Assembly: GCF_001945445.1 (NCBI RefSeq)
Contig: NZ_MSXW01000064.1
Coordinates: forward strand, 281 to 43,339
Reading direction: 5' to 3'
DNA length: 43,059 nucleotides
Source: Pseudomonas sp. PA27(2017)
GTDB lineage: Bacteria > Pseudomonadota > Gammaproteobacteria > Pseudomonadales > Pseudomonadaceae
Of this stretch, positions 8,239 to 15,126 are shown piece by piece (position 1 is the stretch's first letter; each line of letters starts with the position of its first letter). The position numbers were made by a program, and so were the translations under genes. Under the pieces are notes generated by a model that was given only the letters and a program-made list of their open reading frames with translations, was not told the DNA's origin and ran no database searches.

Positions 8239-9198
8239 TCACTTGCGCACCACACCCGGCAGCACACAGAGCATTTCGTAGAGCAGGTTGGCGCCCAGCA
8301 GCGAGGTGTTGCCGGTGGTGTCGTAGGGCGGGGAGACCTCGACCAGGTCGCCGCCGATCAGGTTCAGGCCCTGGCAGCCGCGGATGATTTCCAACGCCTG
8401 GATGGTGGTCAGGCCGCCGACTTCCGGCGTGCCGGTGCCGGGCGCCCAGGCCGGGTCGATGCCGTCGATGTCGAAGGACAGGTACACCGGGCCGCCGTCG
8501 ACCTTGGCGCGCACTTCTTCCATCAGCGGGGCGAGAGATTTGTGCCAGCACTCTTCGGCCTGTACCACACGAAAGCCCTGGTTGCGGCTCCAGTTGAAGT
8601 CGTCAGCGGTGTAACCCTGGGCGCGCAGGCCGATCTGCACCACACGCTGGCTGTCGAGCAGACCTTCTTCCTGGGCGCGGCGGAAGGTGGTGCCGTGGGC
8701 GATCTTCTCGCCGAACATGTGATCGTTCACGTCCGCATGGGCGTCGATGTGCACCAGGCCGATCTTGCCGTACTTCTTGCGCATGGCGCGCAGGATCGGG
8801 AGGGTCAGGGTGTGGTCGCCGCCAAGGGTCAGCGGGATGATGTCGTGGGCGAGCACGCGGTCGTAGTGCTCTTCGATGATGCGCACGGCGTCGAGCAGGT
8901 TGAAGGTGTTGATCGCCACGTCGCCGATATCGGCGACGTTCAGGGAATCGAACGGCGCGGCGCCGGTTGCCATGTTGTACGGGCGGATCATCACCGACTC
9001 GGCGCGAATCTGCCGCGGCCCGAACCGGGTGCCGGAGCGCAGGGACGTGCCGATATCCAGCGGGATGCCGATAAAGGCAGCGTCGAGCTTGTCCAGCTCC
9101 TCGGGTGCCTGCACGTGGGGCAGGCGCAGCATGGTGGCGATCCCGCCGAAACGGGGCATTTCGTTGCCGCCCAGGGGCTGGTGGAGGGAATTGTCCAC
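8239..9198 (-). CDS. gbuA: guanidinobutyrase (ureohydrolase/agmatinase family)
   Basis: A 319-residue manganese ureohydrolase that would cleave 4-guanidinobutyrate to 4-aminobutyrate and urea. The binuclear Mn site is complete: GGDHT at 126-130, DAHAD at 152-156 and SFDIDGIDP from 241. The insert MFGEKIAHGTTFRRA is typical of the guanidinobutyrase/guanidinopropionase branch rather than biosynthetic agmatinase. The start is GTG with GAGAGG upstream. A divergent LysR gene 154 bases away matches the gbuA-gbuR arrangement known in P. aeruginosa. Propionate- or butyrate-chain specificity cannot be settled from sequence alone. Confidence 0.9.
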   Translation of the reverse strand: MDNSLHQPLGGNEMPRFGGIATMLRLPHVQAPEELDKLDAAFIGIPLDIGTSLRSGTRFGPRQIRAESVMIRPYNMATGAAPFDSLNVADIGDVAINTFNLLDAVRIIEEHYDRVLAHDIIPLTLGGDHTLTLPILRAMRKKYGKIGLVHIDAHADVNDHMFGEKIAHGTTFRRAQEEGLLDSQRVVQIGLRAQGYTADDFNWSRNQGFRVVQAEECWHKSLAPLMEEVRAKVDGGPVYLSFDIDGIDPAWAPGTGTPEVGGLTTIQALEIIRGCQGLNLIGGDLVEVSPPYDTTGNTSLLGANLLYEMLCVLPGVVRK

Positions 9199-9228
9199 GG
9201 GGGCCTCTCAGTTCTTGTGGTTGTCGTG

Positions 9229-9268
9229 GCCCGATTCTGGTCAGGGTTTGCGGCGGGAAGAATCGGGC
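9229..9268. promoter_or_regulatory. 10-bp inverted repeat upstream of gbuA
   Basis: GCCCGATTCT (9229-9238) and AGAATCGGGC (9259-9268) are perfect inverted repeats separated by 20 bases, 31-70 bases upstream of the gbuA start. The left arm overlaps the 16-mer shared with the symporter upstream region. In RNA from the minus strand it would form a stem with a 20-base loop in the leader; as DNA it could be a two-site operator. Confidence 0.5.
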
Positions 9269-9281
9269 AGCGCAAATAATC

Positions 9282-9301
9282 AGTTCAGAAATTCCTAAAC
9301 T
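9282..9301. promoter_or_regulatory. candidate GbuR operator in the gbuA-gbuR gap
   Basis: An AT-rich interrupted dyad, with arms AGTT and AACT and 8 of 10 possible base pairs across 20 bases, lies between the divergent gbuA and gbuR genes. LysR-type regulators usually bind such dyads and repress their own gene. It is the most AT-rich segment in the gap and so is also a likely promoter location. Confidence 0.45.
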
Positions 9302-9352
9302 AACGGGCAGGCTTTAGCATGAGCCGGGTTCCTCCACCGTCATGGTTCGCCA

Positions 9353-10234
9353 ATGCCCGATCTCAAGCTGCTGCGCCTGTTCGTCTGTGTCGTGCGCCAC
9401 CAGGGTTTCGCTGCGGCGCAGCAGGAGCTGAACCTGTCCACCTCGGCGATCAGTACCTATATGAGCCAGCTCGAAGCGCAGCTCGGCTTCGTGCTCTGCC
9501 ATCGTGGGCGTGGCGGCTTCAGCCTGACCAGTAAGGGCGAGCTGTTCCATCAGGAAGCGTTGCGGCTGCTGGCCGAGCTGGAGGGGTTCGAGCGTTATTC
9601 GGCGGCGCTCAAGGGCGAGCTACGCGGTACCCTGAATCTGGGTGTATTGGATTCGACGGTGAGCGATCCATCCCTGCCGCTGGCCGAGGTGATCGGCGCC
9701 TACAGCCAGGAACACCCGGCCGTGCACCTGCATCTGGCGGTGCTCAGTCCGGCTGAACTGCAACTCGGCGTGCTGGAAAATCGGCTGGACCTGGCCATCG
9801 GTGCCTTTTCGGTGCGTACCAACGGGCTGATCTACCAGGCGCTGTACCGCGAGCAGCACTGGCTGTACTGCAGCGATAGGCACCCGCTGTATACCCAACG
9901 GCAGATTCCGGCGGAAGTGATCACCCAGCAGCGCATGGTCGGCCGCGGCTACTGGAGTCAGACCGAGCTGGCGCGCCATGGCTTCAAGCACAGTGCAGCG
10001 ACGGTGGAGTCGATGGAGGCGCAGCTGATTCTGGTGCTATCCGGCGCCTATATTGGCTATTTGCCCGAGCATTACGCCCAGCAGTGGGCCGATCAGAAAC
10101 GTCTGAAAGTGCTGCTGCCCACCACCTTCGGCTACCAGGCGCCATTCACCCTGGCGTTGCGCCGCGGCCGCTCACGGGAACCGCTGATCCAGAGCTTTCG
10201 TGATCGGCTCAAGGCGCAGTTGAATCACAGTTAG
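9353..10234 (+). CDS. gbuR: LysR-family regulator of the guanidinobutyrate cluster
   Basis: A 293-residue LysR-type transcription factor. Its N-terminal winged helix (residues 1-60: LKLLRLFVCVVRHQGFAAAQ, then LNLSTSAISTYMSQLEAQLG) precedes an inducer-binding domain from about residue 90. It is divergent from gbuA, the position of GbuR in P. aeruginosa, where GbuR responds to 4-guanidinobutyrate. The ribosome site is weak (only GG about 9 bases upstream). It probably activates gbuA and perhaps the symporter-decarboxylase genes. Family assignment is certain; the GbuR name rests on context. Confidence 0.85.
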   Translation: MPDLKLLRLFVCVVRHQGFAAAQQELNLSTSAISTYMSQLEAQLGFVLCHRGRGGFSLTSKGELFHQEALRLLAELEGFERYSAALKGELRGTLNLGVLDSTVSDPSLPLAEVIGAYSQEHPAVHLHLAVLSPAELQLGVLENRLDLAIGAFSVRTNGLIYQALYREQHWLYCSDRHPLYTQRQIPAEVITQQRMVGRGYWSQTELARHGFKHSAATVESMEAQLILVLSGAYIGYLPEHYAQQWADQKRLKVLLPTTFGYQAPFTLALRRGRSREPLIQSFRDRLKAQLNHS

Positions 10235-10266
10235 GTAAATCACTGTAGCCAGATCAGCGTCAGGCC

Positions 10267-10327
10267 GTGGGAGCGGGCGGGGCAGCCTAGTTCCTGCCCG
10301 CGAATCGGGCGCATGGCACCCTCCCAC
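10267..10327. repeat. REP-like nested inverted repeat
   Basis: Between the convergent gbuR and gudD genes, GTGGGAG (10267-10273) pairs with CTCCCAC (10321-10327). Nested inside, GCGGGC (10273-10278) pairs with GCCCGC (10296-10301). The wording GTGGGAGCGGGC...CCCGCGAATCGGGC is like the intergenic REP elements of pseudomonads. It may also act as a bidirectional terminator. Copy number elsewhere in the genome cannot be seen here. Confidence 0.5.
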
Positions 10328-10405
10328 AAAGGCCTGCGCTCGGGCGTAGGGTATGCCGGGCGGCGATCCGCTTCAGCCCACCAACTAATTGCAGTGTGAT
10401 CCTGC

Positions 10406-11755
10406 TCAGCGCATCAGGCAGGGCTTCTTGTTATCGAAGGTCCAGCCGCTGATCAGGTACTGCATGGCCACGGCGTCATTGCGCGCGCCCAGGCCCATGC
10501 CCTTGTAGCACTCGTGGGCCTTGGCCACGGCGTCCATGTCCAGCTCCACGCCGAGGCCGGGCTTTTTCGGCACCTGCACCAGGCCGCCTTCGATACGCAG
10601 CGGTTCCTTGGTCAGGCGTTGGCCGTCCTGCCAGATCCAGTGGGTGTCGATGGCGGTGATCTTGCCCGGCGCGGCTGCTGCCACGTGGGTGAACATGGCC
10701 AGGGACACATCGAAATGATTGTTCGAGTGCGAGCCCCAGGTCAGGCCCCAGTCGTTGCACATCTGCGCCACGCGCACCGAACCCTGCATGGTCCAGAAGT
10801 GCGGATCGGCCAGGGGGATGTCCACCGATTGCAGCTGGATCGCGTGGCCCATCTGGCGCCAGTCGGTGGCGATCATGTTGGTGGCGGTGGGCAGGCCGGT
10901 GGCGCGGCGGAACTCGGCCATCACTTCACGGCCGGAATAACCATTCTCGGCGCCGCAGGGGTCTTCGGCATAGGCGAGCACATGGTGCTGGTCGCGGCAC
11001 AGGCGGATGGCTTCCTGCAGTGACCAGGCGCCGTTAGGGTCCAGGGTGATGCGTGCCTCCGGGAAGCGCTCGGCCAGCGCGGTGACCGCTTCGATTTCCT
11101 CGTCGCCGCGCAGCACGCCGCCCTTGAGCTTGAAGTCCTTGAAGCCATAACGCTCGTAGGCGGCTTCGGCGAGGCGCACCACGCCCTGTGCGTCCAGCGC
11201 TTCTTCGTTGCGCACCTGAAACCAGGCGTTGTCGGCGTCGGCTTCCTGGCGATAGGGCAGGTCGGTTTTCTTGCGGTCGCCGACGTAGAACAGGTAGCCG
11301 AGCATTTCCACGGCATCGCGCTGCTGGCCTTCGCCGAGCAGGGCGGCGACCGGCACGTCCAAGTACTGGCCGAGCAGGTCGAGCAGGGCAGCCTCGACGG
11401 CGGTTACCGCATGGATGGTGATACGCAGGTCGAAGGTCTGCAGGCCGCGGCCGCCGGAGTCACGATCGGCGAAAGCCTGGCGTACCTGGCCGAGCAATTT
11501 CTGGTACTGGCCGATGGGCTGGCCGAGCAACAGTTGGCGGGCGTCTTCCAGGGTCTGGCGAATGGCTTCGCCGCCCGGCACTTCGCCGACGCCGACATGG
11601 CCGGCGTTGTCACGCAGGATCAGCAGGTTACGGGTGAAGAAGGGTGCATGGCCGCCGCTCAGGTTGAGTAGCAGGCTGTCGTGCCCGGCGACGGGAATGA
11701 CTTCCAGGGCGGTGATGACCGGGGTAGTACCTGCATGAGTGTTGTTATTGTTCAT
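10406..11755 (-). CDS. gudD: glucarate dehydratase
   Basis: A 449-residue enolase-superfamily enzyme expected to dehydrate D-glucarate to 5-keto-4-deoxyglucarate. Seen in order: a capping domain with FFTRNLLILRDNAGHVGVGEVPGG, the catalytic KLKGG lysine motif, metal-ligand segments LDPNGAW, AEDPCG and NMIATDW, and the SHSNNHFDVS His/Asp region near the C-terminus, all typical of GudD. I chose the ATG at 11755 (AGGAA 8 bases upstream); the frame extends further but across the operator region. There is no sugar-acid transporter or downstream aldolase gene beside it. A LacI-family gene upstream is the likely regulator. Confidence 0.93.
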   Translation of the reverse strand: MNNNNTHAGTTPVITALEVIPVAGHDSLLLNLSGGHAPFFTRNLLILRDNAGHVGVGEVPGGEAIRQTLEDARQLLLGQPIGQYQKLLGQVRQAFADRDSGGRGLQTFDLRITIHAVTAVEAALLDLLGQYLDVPVAALLGEGQQRDAVEMLGYLFYVGDRKKTDLPYRQEADADNAWFQVRNEEALDAQGVVRLAEAAYERYGFKDFKLKGGVLRGDEEIEAVTALAERFPEARITLDPNGAWSLQEAIRLCRDQHHVLAYAEDPCGAENGYSGREVMAEFRRATGLPTATNMIATDWRQMGHAIQLQSVDIPLADPHFWTMQGSVRVAQMCNDWGLTWGSHSNNHFDVSLAMFTHVAAAAPGKITAIDTHWIWQDGQRLTKEPLRIEGGLVQVPKKPGLGVELDMDAVAKAHECYKGMGLGARNDAVAMQYLISGWTFDNKKPCLMR

Positions 11756-11818
11756 CGCGTGGTTCCTGTGCCGTTGACGGTGTTGCGGTGGGTCTGGCTG
11801 CTCACTGGCAACATTTAA

Positions 11819-11852
11819 GATAACGTTATCATGATAGTCAGATAACGTTATC
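11819..11852. promoter_or_regulatory. twin LacI-type operators at the gudD promoter
   Basis: Two identical perfect palindromes GATAACGTTATC occupy 11819-11830 and 11841-11852, 22 bp centre to centre, about two helical turns. The central CG and the AACGTT core are typical of LacI/GalR-family operators, and a LacI-family gene follows directly upstream. The two sites bracket the proposed -10 and fill the spacer of the proposed gudD promoter, so binding should repress it. Confidence 0.8.
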
Positions 11853-11858
11853 ATTCAA
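11831..11858 (-). promoter_or_regulatory. candidate gudD promoter
   Basis: On the minus strand, TTGAAT (11858-11853) and TATCAT (11836-11831) are separated by 16 bases. One operator lies exactly in the spacer and the other starts right after the -10. The predicted start would give a leader of about 70 bases before gudD. Confidence 0.5.
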
Positions 11859-12011
11859 GTGGAAATTCAAAGCGCGATGGTTGCGGTCGTGGCCCGCGCC
11901 AGTGATACGCGACCCGGCTCATTCAGCGGTGTTGGAGCATAGGTGGGTGGGCGCCACGCGCGCGGCGGTATCGCGGGCATGGGCCGCTTCCACAATTTAG
12001 ATTTGCAGGAT

Positions 12012-13058
12012 TCAGGGGCGAGCGGTGCTGCTACGTTCGATGATGGCGAATCGGGTGTCGACGCGGGATTCGGCTGGTTGGCCATCGAACCGGCGCAGCA
12101 GGGCTTCGGCCACTTGCCGGCCCATTTCGCTTGCATTGACGCTGACGGTCGACAGCGCCGGGTTGGCGAACTGGCCGTTGAGGGTATCGCCGAAGCCCAG
12201 CACGGCAATGTCGTTCGGAACGTCCAGCCCGCGGGTGGACGCTTCGGCGAGCACGCCAAGGGCCACGGTGTCCGAGCTGCAGAAGATGAAGTCGGGCTGC
12301 TCGCCGGCATCAAGCAGGTTGGCCAGGCCCTTGCGGCCGACCTCCCAGGTGGCGGGCAGCGGCAGCGTCTGCACCGCCACGTTACTCACGCCCAGCTCGG
12401 CTAGGCGGCCGATCACCGCCTTGCAGCGGCGCAGCGCCCGCGGGTCGTCGACGCCGACCACCGCCCAGCGGCGGTGACCCTTGGCGAAGAAGTGCTCGGC
12501 CACGGCGGCGCCGACCTGTTCGTGGGAAAACCCCACCTGCATGTCCAGGCCGTCGTCGCTCAGGTCCCAGGCTTCCACTACCGGGATGCCGGCGGACGAC
12601 AGGCGCTCGCGGCTGGCCTGGGTATGGAAGGTACCGGTCAGCACGATGCCGTCGGGGCGGCGACCCAGAATGGCGGCCAGCAGGGTTTCCTCCTGCTCCG
12701 GTACATAGCCACTGGGCCCGACCAAGGTGTGATAACCCGCCTCGGCGAGGCGATCCATGATCGCCTGCACCACGCTGGCGTAGATCGAGTTGGCGATGGT
12801 CGGCAGCACGATGGCCACCAGGCGGCTCTTGCTGGTGGCCAACCCGCCGGCCATCAGGTTTGGCACGTAGCCCATTGCGCGCACCACTTCCAGCACGTGC
12901 TCGCGGGTGGCATCGCTGACCAGCTCGGGCCGCTGGATCGCCCGCGACACGGTGATCGGCGACACGCCAGCCCTGAGCGCGACATCCTTGACCGTCACCG
13001 GTAGATCGCTGAGGTCGCCGCGGTCCTTGGCCAGTTCTCTGCGCGATTTTCTTGCCAC
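12012..13058 (-). CDS. LacI-family transcriptional regulator
   Basis: A 348-residue repressor. An N-terminal LacI helix-turn-helix (VTVKDVALRAGVSPITVSRAIQ, then a hinge helix with MGYVPNLMAGGLA) is followed by a periplasmic-binding-protein-like sensor domain to the end. I chose the GTG at 13058 (GAG 8 bases upstream) because it yields a start of VARKSRRELAK. The frame also opens at ATG 13115, which would overlap the preceding gene by 20 bases. It is most likely the repressor of the neighbouring gudD through the two GATAACGTTATC sites; the effector would be glucarate or a related sugar acid (inference). Confidence 0.87.
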   Translation of the reverse strand: MARKSRRELAKDRGDLSDLPVTVKDVALRAGVSPITVSRAIQRPELVSDATREHVLEVVRAMGYVPNLMAGGLATSKSRLVAIVLPTIANSIYASVVQAIMDRLAEAGYHTLVGPSGYVPEQEETLLAAILGRRPDGIVLTGTFHTQASRERLSSAGIPVVEAWDLSDDGLDMQVGFSHEQVGAAVAEHFFAKGHRRWAVVGVDDPRALRRCKAVIGRLAELGVSNVAVQTLPLPATWEVGRKGLANLLDAGEQPDFIFCSSDTVALGVLAEASTRGLDVPNDIAVLGFGDTLNGQFANPALSTVSVNASEMGRQVAEALLRRFDGQPAESRVDTRFAIIERSSTARP

Positions 13059-13095
13059 GTGCTGGTCTCGATGGGGTAGGGTCGATTCGCGAAGG

Positions 13096-13755
13096 TTACG
13101 GCAGCGGCGCGGCATTGTCGCCGGCGCGTAGCATGTACAGGCGGAACACCACCACGGTGGTGAACAGCTGGCAGAGGCCGAACAGCACGTCCAGCAGCAG
13201 GCGCCCGGCTGGCTCGGCGGTGATATCGGCGGCCCAGAAGCCGGCGAGCCATGGCGGCACCATCACCAGCACCACGCAGGTGAAGATCGGCCAGAAGTGC
13301 CCATGGGTCAGCTGCAGGCTTTCGTGCAGCGCCTGCAACGGCGTGAGGCCGCGCAGCACCAACAGGTAGTCGGCGAACACCAGCCGTACCATCAGCCACA
13401 ACCCCGGCAGGATGAACAGCGAGATGCCGAGCATGATCGCCAGGGTGCCGATACCGGCCAGCAGCACGAAGCGCGGCCACAGGCTAAGGCTCATGGCTAC
13501 CAGCGCGCCCTTGCCGGGCTCCTCACCGCGGCTGCGGGCATCGATGAACAGGATCAGTGCGGCGCTGTACAGCGGATAGAAGAACAGGCCGAGCAGCACT
13601 TCATAGAGCGGTACCTTGGCGGCTGTGACCAGGCCCTCGAGCTGCAGGCTCACGAAGGCTTCGAGCAGCAGGAAGGGCAGGCACAACAGGAGGATCTGCA
13701 AGAAGTTTTGCCGGAAGAAGAACCAGGCGTCACGCAGGGCGTCGAGGGGATTCAT
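13096..13755 (-). CDS. YciC-like inner-membrane protein (UPF0259 type)
   Basis: A 219-residue hydrophobic protein with about five to six membrane segments. It shows the pattern of the YciC family: an amphipathic start (DALRDAWFFFRQNF), a long FLQILLLCLPFLLLEAF segment, GISLFILPGLWLMVRLVFADYLLVLRGLTPLQAL in the middle, and a final hydrophobic helix. I chose the ATG at 13755; the ribosome site is poor, and an upstream in-frame ATG at 13812 adds a segment that does not look like the family. The role is unknown. It may be co-transcribed with the LacI-family gene, whose chosen start is 37 bases past this stop. Confidence 0.75.
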   Translation of the reverse strand: MNPLDALRDAWFFFRQNFLQILLLCLPFLLLEAFVSLQLEGLVTAAKVPLYEVLLGLFFYPLYSAALILFIDARSRGEEPGKGALVAMSLSLWPRFVLLAGIGTLAIMLGISLFILPGLWLMVRLVFADYLLVLRGLTPLQALHESLQLTHGHFWPIFTCVVLVMVPPWLAGFWAADITAEPAGRLLLDVLFGLCQLFTTVVVFRLYMLRAGDNAAPLP

Positions 13756-13918
13756 GAAGGGTCGCAGGCGGAAAAACAGGCCACCATGATACGAGCGTGG
13801 CAGGCCGGCCACCAGCGATGACGTTCGTCGCCGCCGTGGCGCTGCCTTCGACCTCGAGGGGCCAGGGCTGGCATACTGGCCACCCGTGCAACCCGCGCGA
13901 ACCTTGTGAGGATGTCCG

Positions 13919-14398
13919 GTGAAGAAAATTGCCGTGTTCGCCGACGTACAGAATCTCTACTACACAGTGCGCCAGGCCTATGGCTGCCACTTCAATTACA
14001 CGGCGTTGTGGAATGAGCTGGCGGCGGGCGGCGAGATCGTCGAGGCGTACGCTTATGCCATCGATCGCGGTGATCCCAAGCAGCAGCAGTTCCAGCAGAT
14101 CCTGCGCAACCTGGGCTTCACCGTGAAGCTCAAACCCTACATCCAGCGTAGCGACGGTTCGGCCAAGGGCGACTGGGACGTGGGCATCACCATCGACGTG
14201 ATGGACGCTGCGGCGAATGTCGACAGCGTGGTGCTGGCCTCCGGTGACGGCGATTTCGACCTGCTGCTCGAACGCATTCGCCAGCGTCATGGCGTCGAAG
14301 CCGTGGCTTACGGCGTGCCTGGGCTTACCGCGCAGTCGCTGGTGCGCGCAGCCAGCCGTTACGTGCCCATCGAGGGCCATCTGTTGCTCAAACACTGA
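13919..14398 (+). CDS. NYN-domain protein (LabA/DUF88 family), putative RNase
   Basis: A 159-residue single-domain protein of the NYN/PIN-like fold. The acidic residues expected in the active site are all visible: FADVQN near residue 8, KGDWDVGITIDVMDAA in the middle, and SGDGDFDLLLERI near residue 105. Family members are predicted metal-dependent RNases, and few have been characterised. The start is GTG with GAGG 9 bases upstream. Its stop is 7 bases before the GTG of a DEDDh exonuclease gene, so the two form a two-gene operon, followed by an RNA helicase gene. Confidence 0.87.
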   Translation: MKKIAVFADVQNLYYTVRQAYGCHFNYTALWNELAAGGEIVEAYAYAIDRGDPKQQQFQQILRNLGFTVKLKPYIQRSDGSAKGDWDVGITIDVMDAAANVDSVVLASGDGDFDLLLERIRQRHGVEAVAYGVPGLTAQSLVRAASRYVPIEGHLLLKH

Positions 14399-14405
14399 GG
14401 TTCCT

Positions 14406-15008
14406 GTGAAACCCATCGCTGTCATCGACTTCGAAACCACCGGCATGTCGCCGGCCCAGCAGGCGCGCGCCACCGAAATCGGCGTGGTGATCATCGAAGG
14501 CGGGCAGATCACTGCCCGCTACCAGAGCCTGATGAATAGCGGAGCCTGGGTGCCGCCCTTCATCGAGCAACTGACCGGTATCAGCAACGCCATGGTGCGC
14601 AGCGCGCCACCGGCGGCCGAGGTGATGCACGAGGTCGCCGAGTTCGTCGGTGACATTCCGATGCTGGCGCACAACGCGTCCTTCGACCAGAAGTTCTGGG
14701 ACGCCGAGCTGGGCCTGATCGGGCGCACCCGCGTGCAGCATTTCGCCTGCTCGCTGCTGCTGTCGCGCCGCCTGCTGCCAGGTGCGCCGAGCCACAAGCT
14801 CGGCAACCTCAATCGCTGGGCGCGGCTGCCCGATACCGGCAAGGCGCACCGGGCGCTGGCCGATGCGGAAATGGCCGCCAACCTGACCCTGCACCTGTGC
14901 AAGGTGCTGCGCGAGCAGCATGGCCGCAGCGCCGTTGATCACGATTTCCTGCGTCAGCTGCAGGGCATGTCCGCCGCCAAGGTGCGCGCCTTGCTCGCCG
15001 CCGCGTAA
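14406..15008 (+). CDS. DnaQ-like 3'-5' exonuclease (DEDDh)
   Basis: A 200-residue exonuclease domain protein, about the size of a stand-alone DnaQ-fold nuclease. The DEDDh residues are visible: DFETTG near the start (Exo I), LAHNASFDQKFWDAEL (Exo II), and HRALADAEMAA (Exo III with His and Asp). I chose the GTG at 14406 because GAGG lies 7 bases upstream and the domain begins at once; upstream codons in frame overlap the NYN gene. It could act on DNA or RNA ends. Pairing with the NYN gene suggests a shared nucleic-acid turnover role (inference). Confidence 0.88.
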   Translation: MKPIAVIDFETTGMSPAQQARATEIGVVIIEGGQITARYQSLMNSGAWVPPFIEQLTGISNAMVRSAPPAAEVMHEVAEFVGDIPMLAHNASFDQKFWDAELGLIGRTRVQHFACSLLLSRRLLPGAPSHKLGNLNRWARLPDTGKAHRALADAEMAANLTLHLCKVLREQHGRSAVDHDFLRQLQGMSAAKVRALLAAA

Positions 15009-15126
15009 ACGGTCTGTATTGCCGCGCCCGACCGCGGCTACGTCCCCCGCGCAGCATCGGCTGAGCGATTGATACCCGGACGCGCTAAACTGCGCGCCAT
15101 CTCCACTGCCCGCCATGTTGCCCGCC

